From positions 27,456,656 to 27,520,655 of the forward strand of contig NC_059348.1 of NCBI RefSeq assembly GCF_019703515.2: a stretch of DNA of 64,000 bases. Direction: 5' to 3'. This document shows, piece after piece, positions 22,511-32,083 of this stretch; position 1 is the first letter of the stretch, and every line of letters starts with the position of its first letter. This DNA comes from Myxocyprinus asiaticus (lineage: Eukaryota; Chordata; Actinopteri; Cypriniformes; Catostomidae). The position numbers were made by a program, and so were the translations under genes. The notes under the pieces are model-generated. The model ran no database searches. It was not told where the DNA came from and was given only the letters and a program-made list of their open reading frames with translations.

Positions 22511-22665
22511 CCTGTATACACCGGGCGCGTCCGTTGACGTGGCACGACGCAACGGCTTGAGGCTGTCTACACTGGATGCATTAACACGAAATCAACACTT
22601 TCAGTGTAGACAGTGTTCTATTGCTTTTGACGCGACACTTGCATCCGGTGTAGACAGGGTTATAG
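22511..22665. mobile_element. Small TIR element with CCGGTGTAGACAGGG ends
   Basis: This is the right remainder of an element whose left edge (about 19817-19826) was split by the insertion at 19827-22510. It contains inner inverted repeats (GCTGTCTACACTGGATGC and TCAGTGTAGACAGTG) and ends CCGGTGTAGACAGGG. No coding content. Confidence 0.5.
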
Positions 22666-22759
22666 AATGGACGCATATTTAAGGGAACAGACTTGAGTTC
22701 CATATTAAATCCATTAAAGTCCAGTTCACACAAAATTATATGGACCGACAGCTCGGGAG

Positions 22760-23400
22760 TCTCTTTCAAAAGCCGTTCAGTTGAATTGGCGAATCGTTTA
22801 TACTGATTCCTTAAAAAAGAACTGGCTGAAAAGAACGAATTGCAGGCGTACGCTATATGTGTGTGAGAGGTAAAAGTAGTGAATGTGTGAGTGTTGTATG
22901 TGTGTGTAAGAAGTAGTGAATGTCCGACGCAAGTGCTGTATGTGTGTGTGTGTGAGAGAGAGGTAAATAAGTGAATGCACGAGTGTTACATGGGTATGTG
23001 AGAGGTAAAAGCAGTGAATGTGTGAGTGTTGTGTGTGAGTGTGCGTGTGTGTGTGTGTGAGAGAGAGAGATAAAAGTAGTGTGTGTGAGCGTTTTGTGAA
23101 TATGAGAGGTTAAATAAGTGAATGCAAAAGTGTTTTATGTATATGTGACAGGTAAAAGTTGTGAATATGTGAGTGTTTTCTGTTTATGTGAGAGGTAAAA
23201 TTTGTGAATGTTCAAGTGTTTTATGTGTATGTGAGAGGTAAAAGCAGTAAATGTGTGAGTTTTTGTGTATGTATAGCATTTTGTGAGTATGTGCATGCAT
23301 TTTGTGTGTATATGCGAGCGTTTCATGTGAATGTGCATGCATTTTTTAAGTATGTGTGAACATTTCTTGTGAATGTGAGAGTGTTTTGTGTGAATACGGG
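22760..23400. repeat. Inverted copy of the minisatellite and its flank
   Basis: 22760-22850 is the reverse complement of the flank at 10971-11050. 22850-23400 is a degenerate array of GTGAGAGGTAAAAGTAGTGA units (the opposite strand of the 10332-10970 array) with embedded GT runs and expanded or lost bases. Confidence 0.8.
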
Positions 23401-23454
23401 AGGTAAAGTTTGAATTACGGCCTACTGTGTGTGTGTGTATGTGTGTGTGTGTAA

Positions 23455-23546
23455 AATAATGAATTTAATCCATTTTGGAATAAGGCTGTAACATAACAAA
23501 ATGTGGAAAAAGTGAAGCACTGTGAATACTTTCTGGATGCACTGTA
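23455..23546. mobile_element. Tc1-like terminal fragment
   Basis: The stretch with AATAAGGCTGTAACATAACA and GAATACTTTCTGGATGCACT is a common fish Tc1 end. No partner end lies nearby. Confidence 0.6.
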
Positions 23547-23567
23547 TATATGTATATATATATATTA

Positions 23568-24099
23568 TACAGTACTGTGCAAAAGTTTTAGGCACTTGTG
23601 AAAAATGTTGCATAGTGAGGATGTCTTCAAAAATAATGGCATACATAGTTTTCATTTATCAACTAACATCATACCAGTCCAGTAAACATAAAAAAGCTAA
23701 ATCAATATTTGGTGTGGCCACATTTGCCTTTAAAACAGCCCCAATTCTTCTCGGTACACCTGGACACCTTTTCTTGGTTGTTGGCAGATAGGATGTACCA
23801 CGCTTCTTGGAGAATTCCCCACAGTTCTTGTAACTGTTTAGGCTCAATTGCTTCTGTCTCTTTGTGTAATCCCAGACTGACTCGATGTTCAGTGGGGGGC
23901 ACTGTGGAGGTAATGCCATCTCTTGCAGAGTGCCCTGTTCTTCTATTCTAATCTTTTCTATTTGCAAAAGTAATGTTTGGGTGTCTAAAATGTATTTTTC
24001 CTATTGACACACTAAAGCTGAAGATATAAATAATCATCTTATGACAAATGTTTTGTATGAAACATCTTAAGTGCCTAAAACTTTTGCACAGTACTGTAC
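23568..24099. mobile_element. Nonautonomous Tc1/mariner element
   Basis: The terminal inverted repeats are TACAGTACTGTGCAAAAGTT with TTAGGCACTTG at the left, and the inverse AAGTGCCTAAAACTTTTGCA with CAGTACTGTA at the right, set in TATA-rich flanks. The interior encodes a 102-codon minus frame resembling a C-terminal transposase remnant (RRIGAVLKANVATPNIDLAF), but no catalytic core. Confidence 0.75.
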
Positions 24100-24112
24100 A
24101 TATATGTGTGTG

Positions 24113-24188
<76 letters not shown>

Positions 24189-24190
24189 TA
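24100..24190. repeat. (TG)n(TA)n(CA)n microsatellite
   Basis: A compound simple repeat about 75 bases from exon 5 of the collagen gene. Several open frames across it (24071-24495) are artefacts of the repeat. Confidence 0.95.
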
Positions 24191-24263
24191 AATTGCAGAC
24201 TGTGTTTTTTGCAGAAAGTCAAATGCTGTGTGATGCAATGTGTGCAAGGTATTATTATGTAAC

Positions 24264-24362
24264 CTTATCTTTTCTCTTGTTTGTTCCATCAATGATATCC
24301 TCATGTCTGCCTTGGTCTTCTTCATCATCAAAATCACCATCACCACTTCTGTCCCCAGAGGC
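24264..24362 (-). CDS. col15a1: col15a1-like exon 5, acidic linker
   Basis: Exactly 33 codons in phase 0: ASGDRSGDGDFDDEEDQGR and onward to TNKRKDK. The acceptor is TTGTAG before 24362 and the donor AAG|GTTACA after 24264, a weak match beyond GT. ASG followed by an acidic Gly/Ser stretch fits the start of the collagen XV linker between the TSPN domain and the first triple helix, which carries glycosaminoglycan chains in the family; the SGDGD context could be such a site, but that is inference. It is the last exon in the window; the gene continues leftward across the repeat-filled intron. Little conservation beyond the first residues makes this the least certain exon. Confidence 0.6.
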
Positions 24363-24847
24363 CTACAACCCCGAAAACACACACAGTGAACCCGCTGTGT
24401 ACGTTACAGGTCACTCTACCACAAGAGGGAGTACCATCTCAACAAGAATTACACCCAAGGACAAAAAAAAAAAACATGCATGCTGCTTTCATTGAACCAT
24501 GAGAAAATGGCCTCATATACTAAGGAAAGGAAGCTGAGGTCAGTGTAGGACTGCTCTGAGACCAATAGCACAAAGCCAAATTCTTCTCAGAGGGGTACAG
24601 ATTATAAACTAAAGTAGTTCATGTGTAACGCATTATACACAGATTCTCACAGTCATAGAAACCTGGAAACTTTTTTTTTTTCTAAATTGGCCAAACTACT
24701 GTATTTAACAAATCTGTCTGAATGATTCTGGTCTAACTTTTAATGACTTTTAAATGTAATGTCCAGTAATTACAAATGACTGAAAAAGCTTTGTGTATTC
24801 ATTGGTCAAATATGTGGAAACCCTTAAGAGACAGATCATGCACTCAC
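24363..24847. other. col15a1-like intron 4
   Basis: 485 bp between exons 4 and 5. It contains a short A-run and no other feature. Confidence 0.6.
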
Positions 24848-24922
24848 GCCAGGATCATCCTCCTCACACTGTTCTTCAGCTGCCCTGGGGTCTGGTTTTA
24901 TTACCAATTGCTGGATAGAGCC
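24848..24922 (-). CDS. col15a1: col15a1-like exon 4, end of TSPN domain
   Basis: 75 bp, 25 codons, phase 0 at both ends: GSIQQLVIKPDPRAAEEQ, then CEEDDPG. The acceptor TTTTCAG|GG and donor GGC|GTGAGTG are both strong. It matches the collagen XV segment GSLQQL...PDPR...EE.C that closes the laminin-G-like fold; the cysteine probably pairs with the one in YMDCEEY of exon 3. Phase 0 on both sides joins exon 3 (ending ERFV) and exon 5 without a frame change, which supports the gene model. Confidence 0.85.
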
Positions 24923-26786
24923 CTGAAAAATATAAAGAGAAAAACATGGGGGTTAGTAGTTCAGCAATATAATACAGTACACAAATTGTTTGCACATTTC
25001 ACAAATTGTGTAAAATGATTGCTCTGTATATTTTCAGAATACCAAGTGGTTAATCTCATTGCAATCATGTTTGTAAATAAGTGTTGCCTGAAGCTGTAGG
25101 CCACTGTGTATGCATGCAGGCAGCAGTGAGTTGTATCTGGTTTTATTTCTAACACCAGCAAACAGCTTTCAGGAGTACATGAGCACAGATACATCCAGTG
25201 CTCTGTGATGTGCCAACAGTGCTAAAAGGAAGGTCATACATTTCAAGCAATTATCAGCAGGCTTTCAGAAGAACGCTCCCCTGGTATACTCATTAGTATT
25301 TAATGGGTTCCTATAGCCACACTTTCATCAAAGTACAACAGAGATATATGATGTTCATCAGCTACTTTTAAGGCATTATGAACTGTCATAGTCTAAACAA
25401 CCATAAAACAATGACAAGCAAAACTCAGATAACACATAATAACGCAATAACATTATTAACGTCATAGCATGCAAAAGTGAAAGAACTTAACAAAATTCAA
25501 ACCCTGAGAGTAAACTACAATAAATGTGCCATAAGGAGTAACTATCTAGAAAACCTATGCAGAATGTCACTGAAAAAAAAAAAAAAAAAAAGAATTAACC
25601 TAATATATATGCTTCATGTGGTAACATCTGAATTAACTGGTTTTCTTCAAATCATCCAAACTTTTTATTTAACATCATTGAAACCTGGTGGAATGTCACA
25701 CCAACAAAAGTTATTTTAAGGGTTAGTTCAGGTAGAAATAGCTCCTTAAGTTGGTCGTTCCTGTTTACCACTTTTTAGTGTAAGGAAAGGAAACTTGAAA
25801 TGGAACAAAAAACGTTAAGCTAGACTGACTCAATTAAACTGACTAAACAAAACTGCATTTTGTTGATCATTAAGGACTGGATCCCACATTGTATCAGCAA
25901 TTCTACTTTTGTTTGTACAATTTGTACAGGTAGCCCCTTACTGACTGTTCTCTACCCTTAGTGAATGACAATTAAATTTAAATCCCTTTATTTACAGTAT
26001 ATTTAGTACAGCAGCAAATTCCCTTAAAAAAAAACACAAAAAAAACAAACGGGGGTCAAGTGTCTTATTAAGAGGGCACAGCCATAATTGTAACTATATA
26101 GATTCAGATCGTAATTTTAGGAGTTTGAATTTGGGGCCTTTGTACCCACCAGCCTGGATTCGCCACTTCTCTCTTTAACTGTATGTGACAGTTTCATGGT
26201 CAGTCATGCTCCTGGAGGAGGCCCATCAAGCATTACGCCACATAACACAAAGGATTCTCCCTCCTTAAAGTCATTTCCATGACAACAAGTCTCACCAAAC
26301 ACAACATACCAACCCAGGGACAAAAGCTCCTTTACTTCAGCTGTAATACTTTAGTTTATATGGGGGCAGAGAACAAAATAAGGTTCTTCTTCAATTTAAC
26401 AATCGCCTATTTGTTATAGTATTGTGAGTGTTTTAGAGAGTTTAAATGTAAATAATTTAAGGAACAATTCATTTATAGTCAACTAATGATTTTGAATCAA
26501 GGAAGGAATTTTTTATAGCAACCTTGAGCAATTCTTCATCACGGATCAATGATAGATACTACTGACTCAATGTGAACCAGTCAGTTTATTTCCTTTGAGG
26601 TGAATCTCTCTGAGATGCCTCAAGGCCTTCAAGATGCAAGTAATAGCATCTCTGCAAAATGATAAAATCAACAGTAATGTGTTTACAGCTAATCTTCTAT
26701 GTTATGTCATTGTTTGTGAGATGTTTTTTAAGAATACCTGTAAATACAAGACCCAAGTTCTATGGAACTGTAAAATGGTGACCTAC
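24923..26786. other. col15a1-like intron 3
   Basis: 1.86 kb of AT-rich intron. It holds A-runs at 25574-25592 and about 26025-26048. The open frames at 24961-25194 and 25477-25719 have no recognisable content. Confidence 0.7.
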
Positions 26787-27334
26787 CACAAATCTCTCCT
26801 GGCCAGTACTGCCTGCATTTGCAACAAAGATGCCCGAGCCTGGCTCAAAGCTGAGAGGGTGCTGAGTCCTCTTCAGGGGGGCACTGTGGTACTCCTCACA
26901 GTCCATATAGAGCCGCACCTCCTCGTGCTCTACTGTGAGCGTGAAGTGGTTCCACTGCTGTGTCATGTCAGGCACTTTAAAGGAAGCCACCTGCTGGGTA
27001 TCACTGGCTCCTGGCTCATTGTAATACAGTACAATCCTCTGGGTCTTGTCCTCCACAGTTGTCAGGGCCAGGCCCAGATGAATAATCTTCTGGGAGGCAT
27101 CAGTGATGGCAAACAGCATGCCTCCCCGAGAGCTGGCAGGCTTTAGGGTGACAATAATGGCAAAGTCCCTGAAGAATGGCTCAGGTATGAAGGTCTGGGT
27201 CAGTCTACCTACATTAGCATCAGGCCCAAAGTTGTAGGCAGGGAAACCCTCATAGCCAGTGATAAAGGACACAGAAGGAGGAAGAGGAACGCCGACTAGC
27301 TCAGTCAGGACCAGGTGACCCTTGGACCCTCGCT
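26787..27334 (-). CDS. col15a1: col15a1-like exon 3, TSPN (laminin-G-like) domain
   Basis: This 548-bp exon encodes nearly the whole N-terminal TSPN domain of collagen XV alpha-1, an extracellular basement-membrane-zone proteoglycan collagen. It opens with RGSKGHLVLTELVGVPLPP and contains SFITGYEGFPAYNFGPDANV, FFRDFAIIVTLKPASSRGG, MLFAITDASQKIIHLGLAL, QQWNHFTLTVEHEEV, RLYMDCEEY and GSGIFVANAGSTGQERFV. LTEL.GVPLP...VSF.TGY and GFPAY favour collagen XV over XVIII. The acceptor is a long T-run then CAG (27335) and the donor GTG|GTAGGT (26786). It begins with two bases of a split codon (phase 1), which fits both exon 2 (59077) and the alternative exon at 29531. No stops or frameshifts. Teleosts may hold two col15a1 paralogues; I cannot say which this is. 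Confidence 0.93.
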
Positions 27335-27382
27335 CTGAAAAAAAAAAAAAAAAGTACAACGGAATGATTAAAATGAAAGACA

Positions 27383-27574
27383 GTAGATACTTTTAAGGGG
27401 ATGGAGGTCGGCTGGAGCGCCCTCATTTCAGGAGCGGTGCTCGGAGATGGGAAGGGTGGCGGCCTTTGAAGAAGGGTCATTTAGAAGACTGGGGAAGTTT
27501 AACTTATTCCTGGAGAAATGGGGCAGGTATCTGTCATTTATGGATGTGTGATTATTATACATATATATATATAT

Positions 27575-27624
<50 letters not shown>

Positions 27625-27784
27625 TCTATATCATGTACAACCACTGGGATGTTGTTGGGGGCAAGGGTGGGATTGGGGATTGGGAGGAGGAGGGGTAATA
27701 GTGGGGGTTAATGTTGATTCTGTGTATATATGTTTTGTTTTTCTATGTTCAAATAAGTGAATCAATAAAAATTGTTAATCTGAA
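27383..27784 (+). mobile_element. L1 LINE, copy D, short 3' fragment
   Basis: A severely 5'-truncated L1: its start GGGGATGGAGGTCGGCTGGA aligns with ORF2 C-terminus of copy C at 35598, and it ends in the 3' tail (AATAAAAATTG, 27764). A 13-bp target-site duplication AAAATGAAAGACA lies at 27370-27382 and 27785-27797. A (TG)n run at 27577-27620 lies in the 3' UTR. It is in the short intron between the alternative first exon and exon 3, 36 bp from the exon 3 acceptor T-run. Confidence 0.9.
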
Positions 27785-27797
27785 AAAATGAAAGACA

Positions 27798-29117
27798 ATA
27801 TACTGTACAGTCATAAAATCACTTCCTACTATTTTTATAATATAATGTCTACTCATATTGAATAAAAATATGGTACCACGCACTGTAAAAAGTTGTAACC
27901 TACAATTGTTACTGTACCTCAACAGTCTATTTCTACTTAGTCTAAAAATTGCTTTCTTAATTTGTCAGGCATCTGATTAAAGCTGAAGTATGTCATTTCT
28001 GCGACATTAGCGCCAATGAACGGAATTAAAAAAATAAACAATGTTTTCAAAACAGCTTTTGGAATATGCCACTCGTCTGCTGTTGTTTGAACCATTAAAT
28101 AGTCCCGCCCCCAGCTCACACCATTGATTGAGAAATGTTGTTGGGGCGGGTCTAAGTGGGTCGCTCTAAACAAACACAGGAAATGTATAGTGCCACAGAG
28201 ACAAAGCATTTACAATTTTTGAGAAAAACCTCTGAATGACTTGTAGTTGTCTCTGCATATTAAGCTGGTATAGATGGAAGTATTTTAGCAAGCCACATAC
28301 GTTTTACCTACATCACTCAAAGATTATATGGGCAGGCAAACTTGTGAATTACAGTTTATGGCAGTCTGTTCCCAAAACACATGTAATGCATTAGTGCACA
28401 GCACAGCTGAACACTGACTTTCCTAGATTCAGCGACCACAAACAAAGTACTGCAACACACTGCATCTGAAGGTATTGAAGAGGAATGCATGCAGTGAAGG
28501 TGCTTTGATAGCCGCATACATTAGTCAAATCAATCAGACATTAATTTAAGAAAATGTCTCAGCCCCAGGGGTAGTTTCACCATCTTCCTCTCTGCCCGGA
28601 ATCAGCATGTGGCCCCGCAACCAGCGCTCCATCAGAGACCCCAGTTTCCAGTGTCCAAGAGCCTCCTGTTCCTAATCCTATTATAGTAATATCATGTGAT
28701 AGGGATTTAGGGTTATTCTATGAGAAAAGAGGGCTTGCCAAGCACCAGCACGTTGATCTCTCTAACACAACAGTGTGGCACTATTAGAAACGTTTTAGAG
28801 TTAAGCTGGTCTTTTATATCTGATAACCTCATTAAAAAAAAAAAAAATCTCAGTAATGATCAAACTACATGGCTTAACTCCAAATGACATTTGGATAAGT
28901 TACCACTAACAATATGGTAATGATTCACAGCAACACAAGTTTCTCCTGTCAGTTCATCACAAAAATAACTGAATGAAAACCCTAAAGAAACATATTTATA
29001 CTTTATTAGACTAGATTTTATTATATTCACAGTCATAAAGGATGAGCATGTTATAAAAAAGTTATTTGTGACTAAGGTAATGTTTAGATTGAATCTAAGA
29101 AATTAAACAAGCATGTT
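27798..29117. other. Intronic DNA with a possible dispersed repeat
   Basis: 27960-28215 (AAAGCTGAAGTATGTCATTT onward) resembles a repeat I have seen in many fish genomes, but no ends are found. The 90-codon frame on it is not convincing. The rest shows nothing. Confidence 0.4.
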
Positions 29118-29421
29118 TGAAGAGATAGTTCACCCCAAAATGAAAATACTGTCATCATTTACTGTTCCAAACCCATACAACTTTCTTTCTTTTATGGAAC
29201 ACAAAAGGAGACATTAGGTTAAATGTTAGTCTTTGTCACCAATGACTTTAGTTTTATGAAAAAAAAAAAAATGAAAAAAAAAGATGCAATGAAAGTGAAT
29301 GGCAACTGAGACTAGCATACTTCCAAATATCCCCTTTTGTATTTCAATGAAGAAAGAAAGGCATATGGGTTTGGAACAACACGAGGGAGAGTAGACCTTT
29401 CATTTTTGGGTGAGTTACCCC
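29118..29421. mobile_element. MITE with GATAGTTCACCC ends
   Basis: The left end GAGATAGTTCACCCCAAAAT and right end ATTTTTGGGTGAGTTACCCC are inverted repeats of a very common fish MITE. A relative lies at 61660-61975. It contains two A-runs near 29260-29282. Confidence 0.65.
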
Positions 29422-29530
29422 ATTAACATTGAAAATTGCCCCAGTCAGTTCAACAAAAATCTCATTAGTGTCATCTCAATCTCAGGTAATGTCCTCCCTT
29501 TCATTACCCCTCATTACAGCGAACACTCAC

Positions 29531-29783
29531 CACTTTTCCACATTCTGAGAGGTCTCTTAGCTCTGGGTTTGCTGGCTCCTTCAGTGGGCTGAGGAGGGGA
29601 GGTTGGGAGGACGGGGACTGTGCTCTCTTCTGGTGCTGTAGTGGTGGGTGCAGGTGTGGTGACAGCAGAAGCAGGTGTGGTCTTCTCTTGGCTCCACAGA
29701 AACCTGAACCACTGAATCTGAGAGGAATCAGAGACCAGACTCAGGAGCACCAGGCAGGTCAGAGGCAGTACTGGGGCAGCCAT
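29531..29783 (-). CDS. col15a1: Alternative first coding exon of col15a1-like gene (Thr/Pro-rich N-terminus)
   Basis: The ATG at 29783 has a good context (CCCAGCATGG). The first 22 residues, MAAPVLPLTCLVLLSLVSDS and onward, look like a signal peptide. Next comes a Thr/Pro/Ser stretch (TTPASAVTTPAPTTTAPEES, then TSPPQPTEG), likely O-glycosylated, and SKPRAKRPLR, where RAKR fits a furin cleavage motif. The donor is AAAGTG|GTGAGTG. Its single leftover G plus the AG of exon 3 forms a Glu codon, exactly as exon 2 does, so this exon can replace exons 1-2. The upstream CAG at about 29838 would give the wrong phase when joined to exon 2, arguing against an internal exon. Collagen XVIII uses a comparable second promoter with a mucin-like segment. 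Transcript support is unknown. Confidence 0.7.
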
Positions 29784-30010
29784 GCTGGGTGGTTCAGCGA
29801 GGTAGATAAGCGTGCGTTGGCTGTGAATACAGCAAGAACCTGCTCTCTGCACTGCTCTCTGTCACTCCTCCTGCACCACTCCTCTGCATTCTGAGGGGCC
29901 CCAGAGCAGACCCCAGACCCCCTAGGAGCCCCTTAGTACCCTACAACAGCACACAGACTTTGGTATTCAGCAGGGCAGTCAAATGTCCGATCCTCTGTGC
30001 CAGAGAGTCC
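29784..30010 (-). promoter_or_regulatory. Presumed proximal promoter and 5' leader
   Basis: If 29783 is a true start codon, transcription must begin in this interval or slightly upstream. On the minus strand it is locally GC-richer (GGGGTCTGCTCTGGGGCCCC near 29910) than the surrounding intron, and no TATA box is visible. This is inferred only from the exon model. Confidence 0.35.
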
Positions 30011-30610
30011 ATCACAATAGGATTGTTGAGCGTACACAGAGGAAAAATGCACATCCTCTGACCTCCACCTCTCCTCCCGTCCTCCCTAAACTCCCTCTAC
30101 CTATTACTACCTCTATAAAAAGATTCAGCACAGGAGCATGGCACTGGGGTTTGCTTTACAAACAAATGGCCAAATGGAAGATTTCACAAAAATGAGCAGC
30201 TTTTGAGAGTTTAAGAGCTTCCAAAATGTTTTTCTTCTGCTTATAAGGGCCTTGACAAGCAAAGACACACTGACCAAAGAAAACAGCATACTTCCATATA
30301 AGGGCATTAGGATACTGGATCCATTTTCAATGCCACTAGGGCATTCATGTCTGGAAAAAGTGCAGGCGGATAAGAAAAGTAATACATTAAAAGTACACAG
30401 CAGTCTTATGGGGAAAACAAAGTGATTACATATTCAGTTTTGGGGAAGGTACTTTGATTCTGCAGCTTCCCAAGCTACAAGCAACTCATAACTTAAAGTA
30501 GCTACAGTCAAGCTACTCTTTTAAAAAGTAGTTAGCTACACTAGTTACTGAAAAAGTACAGTAGCTACTGTAACTACACTGAAGCTATTTAAAGAAGAAA
30601 GTATATTTAA
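30011..30610. other. Intronic DNA with a partial hAT-like repeat
   Basis: 30440-30600 (CAGTTTTGGGGAAGGTAC, then repeated AAGCTAC/GTAGCTAC motifs) looks like one end of a fish hAT MITE. No matching end is found beyond the L1 insertion. Nothing else is seen. Confidence 0.4.
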
Positions 30611-30759
30611 ATATATGACAATCAGAGTCACGTGACGCAATGCGAGGATCGGACGTGTGAACAGCGAGCTCTGCGCACTTTGCTAGTTTTAACACTTTTA
30701 ATGACATAAACCAGTGAGATTCGTTGCACTCTGTTCTATAACTGTTCTAAGAGGACAAT

Positions 30760-31560
30760 ATGTCAAAGAATTAAAAATCCTCGGGCTCTGGAGACATTAA
30801 AAGACACTTACGTGCTCAAGCTGACGCCCCTGAGCAGGCCGCAAGCCTGGGAGTCAATTTAGTCGAGGAGATGCAGGAAATGCGGCGATGCTGATGAAGG
30901 TCATTGCTGACTTGGAGGATCTTGCTGTGATACGTCGATCGATCACTGCCATGAAGGCAAAGTTCACTGATGTGGTTACAAGAGTGGGGGGTGTCGAGAA
31001 ACGAATCGATTACCTGGAGTCATCGGAGAGGGAATTAAATGCTAATTTGCTAGCGACCAAGGTGGATTTGGAGCATGTCTGGGAGAAGTTGGAGGACATG
31101 GAGAACTGTAGCCGGCGGAATAACGTCCGTATCGTCGGAATTCCTGAGGGCAAAGAGGGACAGCATATGGTGAAATTGCTGGATGGGCTCTTTCCGAATC
31201 TGCTCGACATAGCAGGCCATAAACTGGAAATCAAGCGAGCTCACAGGGTTCCTGCTCAGTGATCCGTGAAGGGAGACTGGCCCCGATCAATTCTGGCCAA
31301 ATTTCTGAGATCATCCGATAAAGATCTTGTGTTACGCGAGGCGAGGAGTAAAGAAACCACAGCATTTTCTTGTCCCAGACTTTGCGATTTTGACAAGAGA
31401 GAAACGTGATCGATTCAAGGAATGCAAGAAACTTTTACATCAACAGAAGGTCACTTTTGCATTGATATTCCCAGCCAAATTGAGAATAAATGCTAAGGAT
31501 GGCTGTAAAACATTCACATGCCCACAGCATGTGATGTCCTTCATAAAGTCAATGGAGTGA
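30760..31560 (+). pseudogene. L1 copy C ORF1
   Basis: ATG at 30760, but the fifth codon is TAA and two stops lie near 30890. From 30888 it is open: a coiled coil (LMKVIADLEDLAVIRRSITA, YLESSERELNANLLATKVDL), then the RNA-recognition part NNVRIVGIPEGKEGQH and LFPNLLDIAGHKLEI. A stop occurs at 31261. The C-terminal domain continues in another frame at 31327-31558 (RDRFKECKKLLHQQKVTFAL, ending FIKSME). Confidence 0.8.
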
Positions 31561-32083
31561 GTAAGTCATCTTGCTGTACTCACGTTGCAGCCGAGTGGAC
31601 CGGCTCACTGAACATTTGCTTGACTGTTTGAGAAATCTGCATGCTTTTTTTGTGCTGGTTCTGCCTAGCGGCTGGAGTTTATTTTGTAGAGGAACACACC
31701 TTCAGGACAGTTTTATGGATGAATCTACACTCTCTTTGTGCTTATTCCGCCTATTGGCTGGTGTTTGTTTTATAGACTATCTTTTGTGTTGTAATTCTTT
31801 CTCACCAAATTTGTATAGAAACACCAGACTTGAGCAATCCAACAGCAAGGCTGTCACGGGGGTTCTCGTAGGCGTGCATGGACTGTTTCAGTTTGGAGGG
31901 ATGGACGCCAGTTGGCGCTGTCATGTGCGGGGTTAATGCGCACGTTTTTCTTTTTTCTGTTTGTTTTGTTCTGGGGGATGTTCGGGTTTTGATGGTTGCT
32001 CTAATGTTGGAATGTGGTCTTTATAAACTTGTTTTTGACACACAACCTATTTTTTCTTATATGTCAAAATGTTAACTGTTAAC

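Noticed and set aside
24071..24495. Overlapping frames with runs of IYIYIY
   Set aside because: Artefact of the TG/TA/CA microsatellite; only the separate minus-strand exon at 24264-24362 is supported.
26787..27334. Assignment to collagen XVIII instead of XV
   Set aside because: Motifs LTEL.GVPLP, SF.TGY and GFPAY follow collagen XV; collagen XVIII differs at these positions as I recall it. An alignment would settle it.
27937..28209. 90-codon minus frame with hydrophobic segments
   Set aside because: Lies on a dispersed fish repeat, has no splice context fitting the collagen gene and no recognisable domain.
29531..29850. Proximal exon as an internal exon joined to exon 2
   Set aside because: The available acceptor near 29838 would need a phase-2 donor, while exon 2 ends in phase 1; an alternative first exon fits better.
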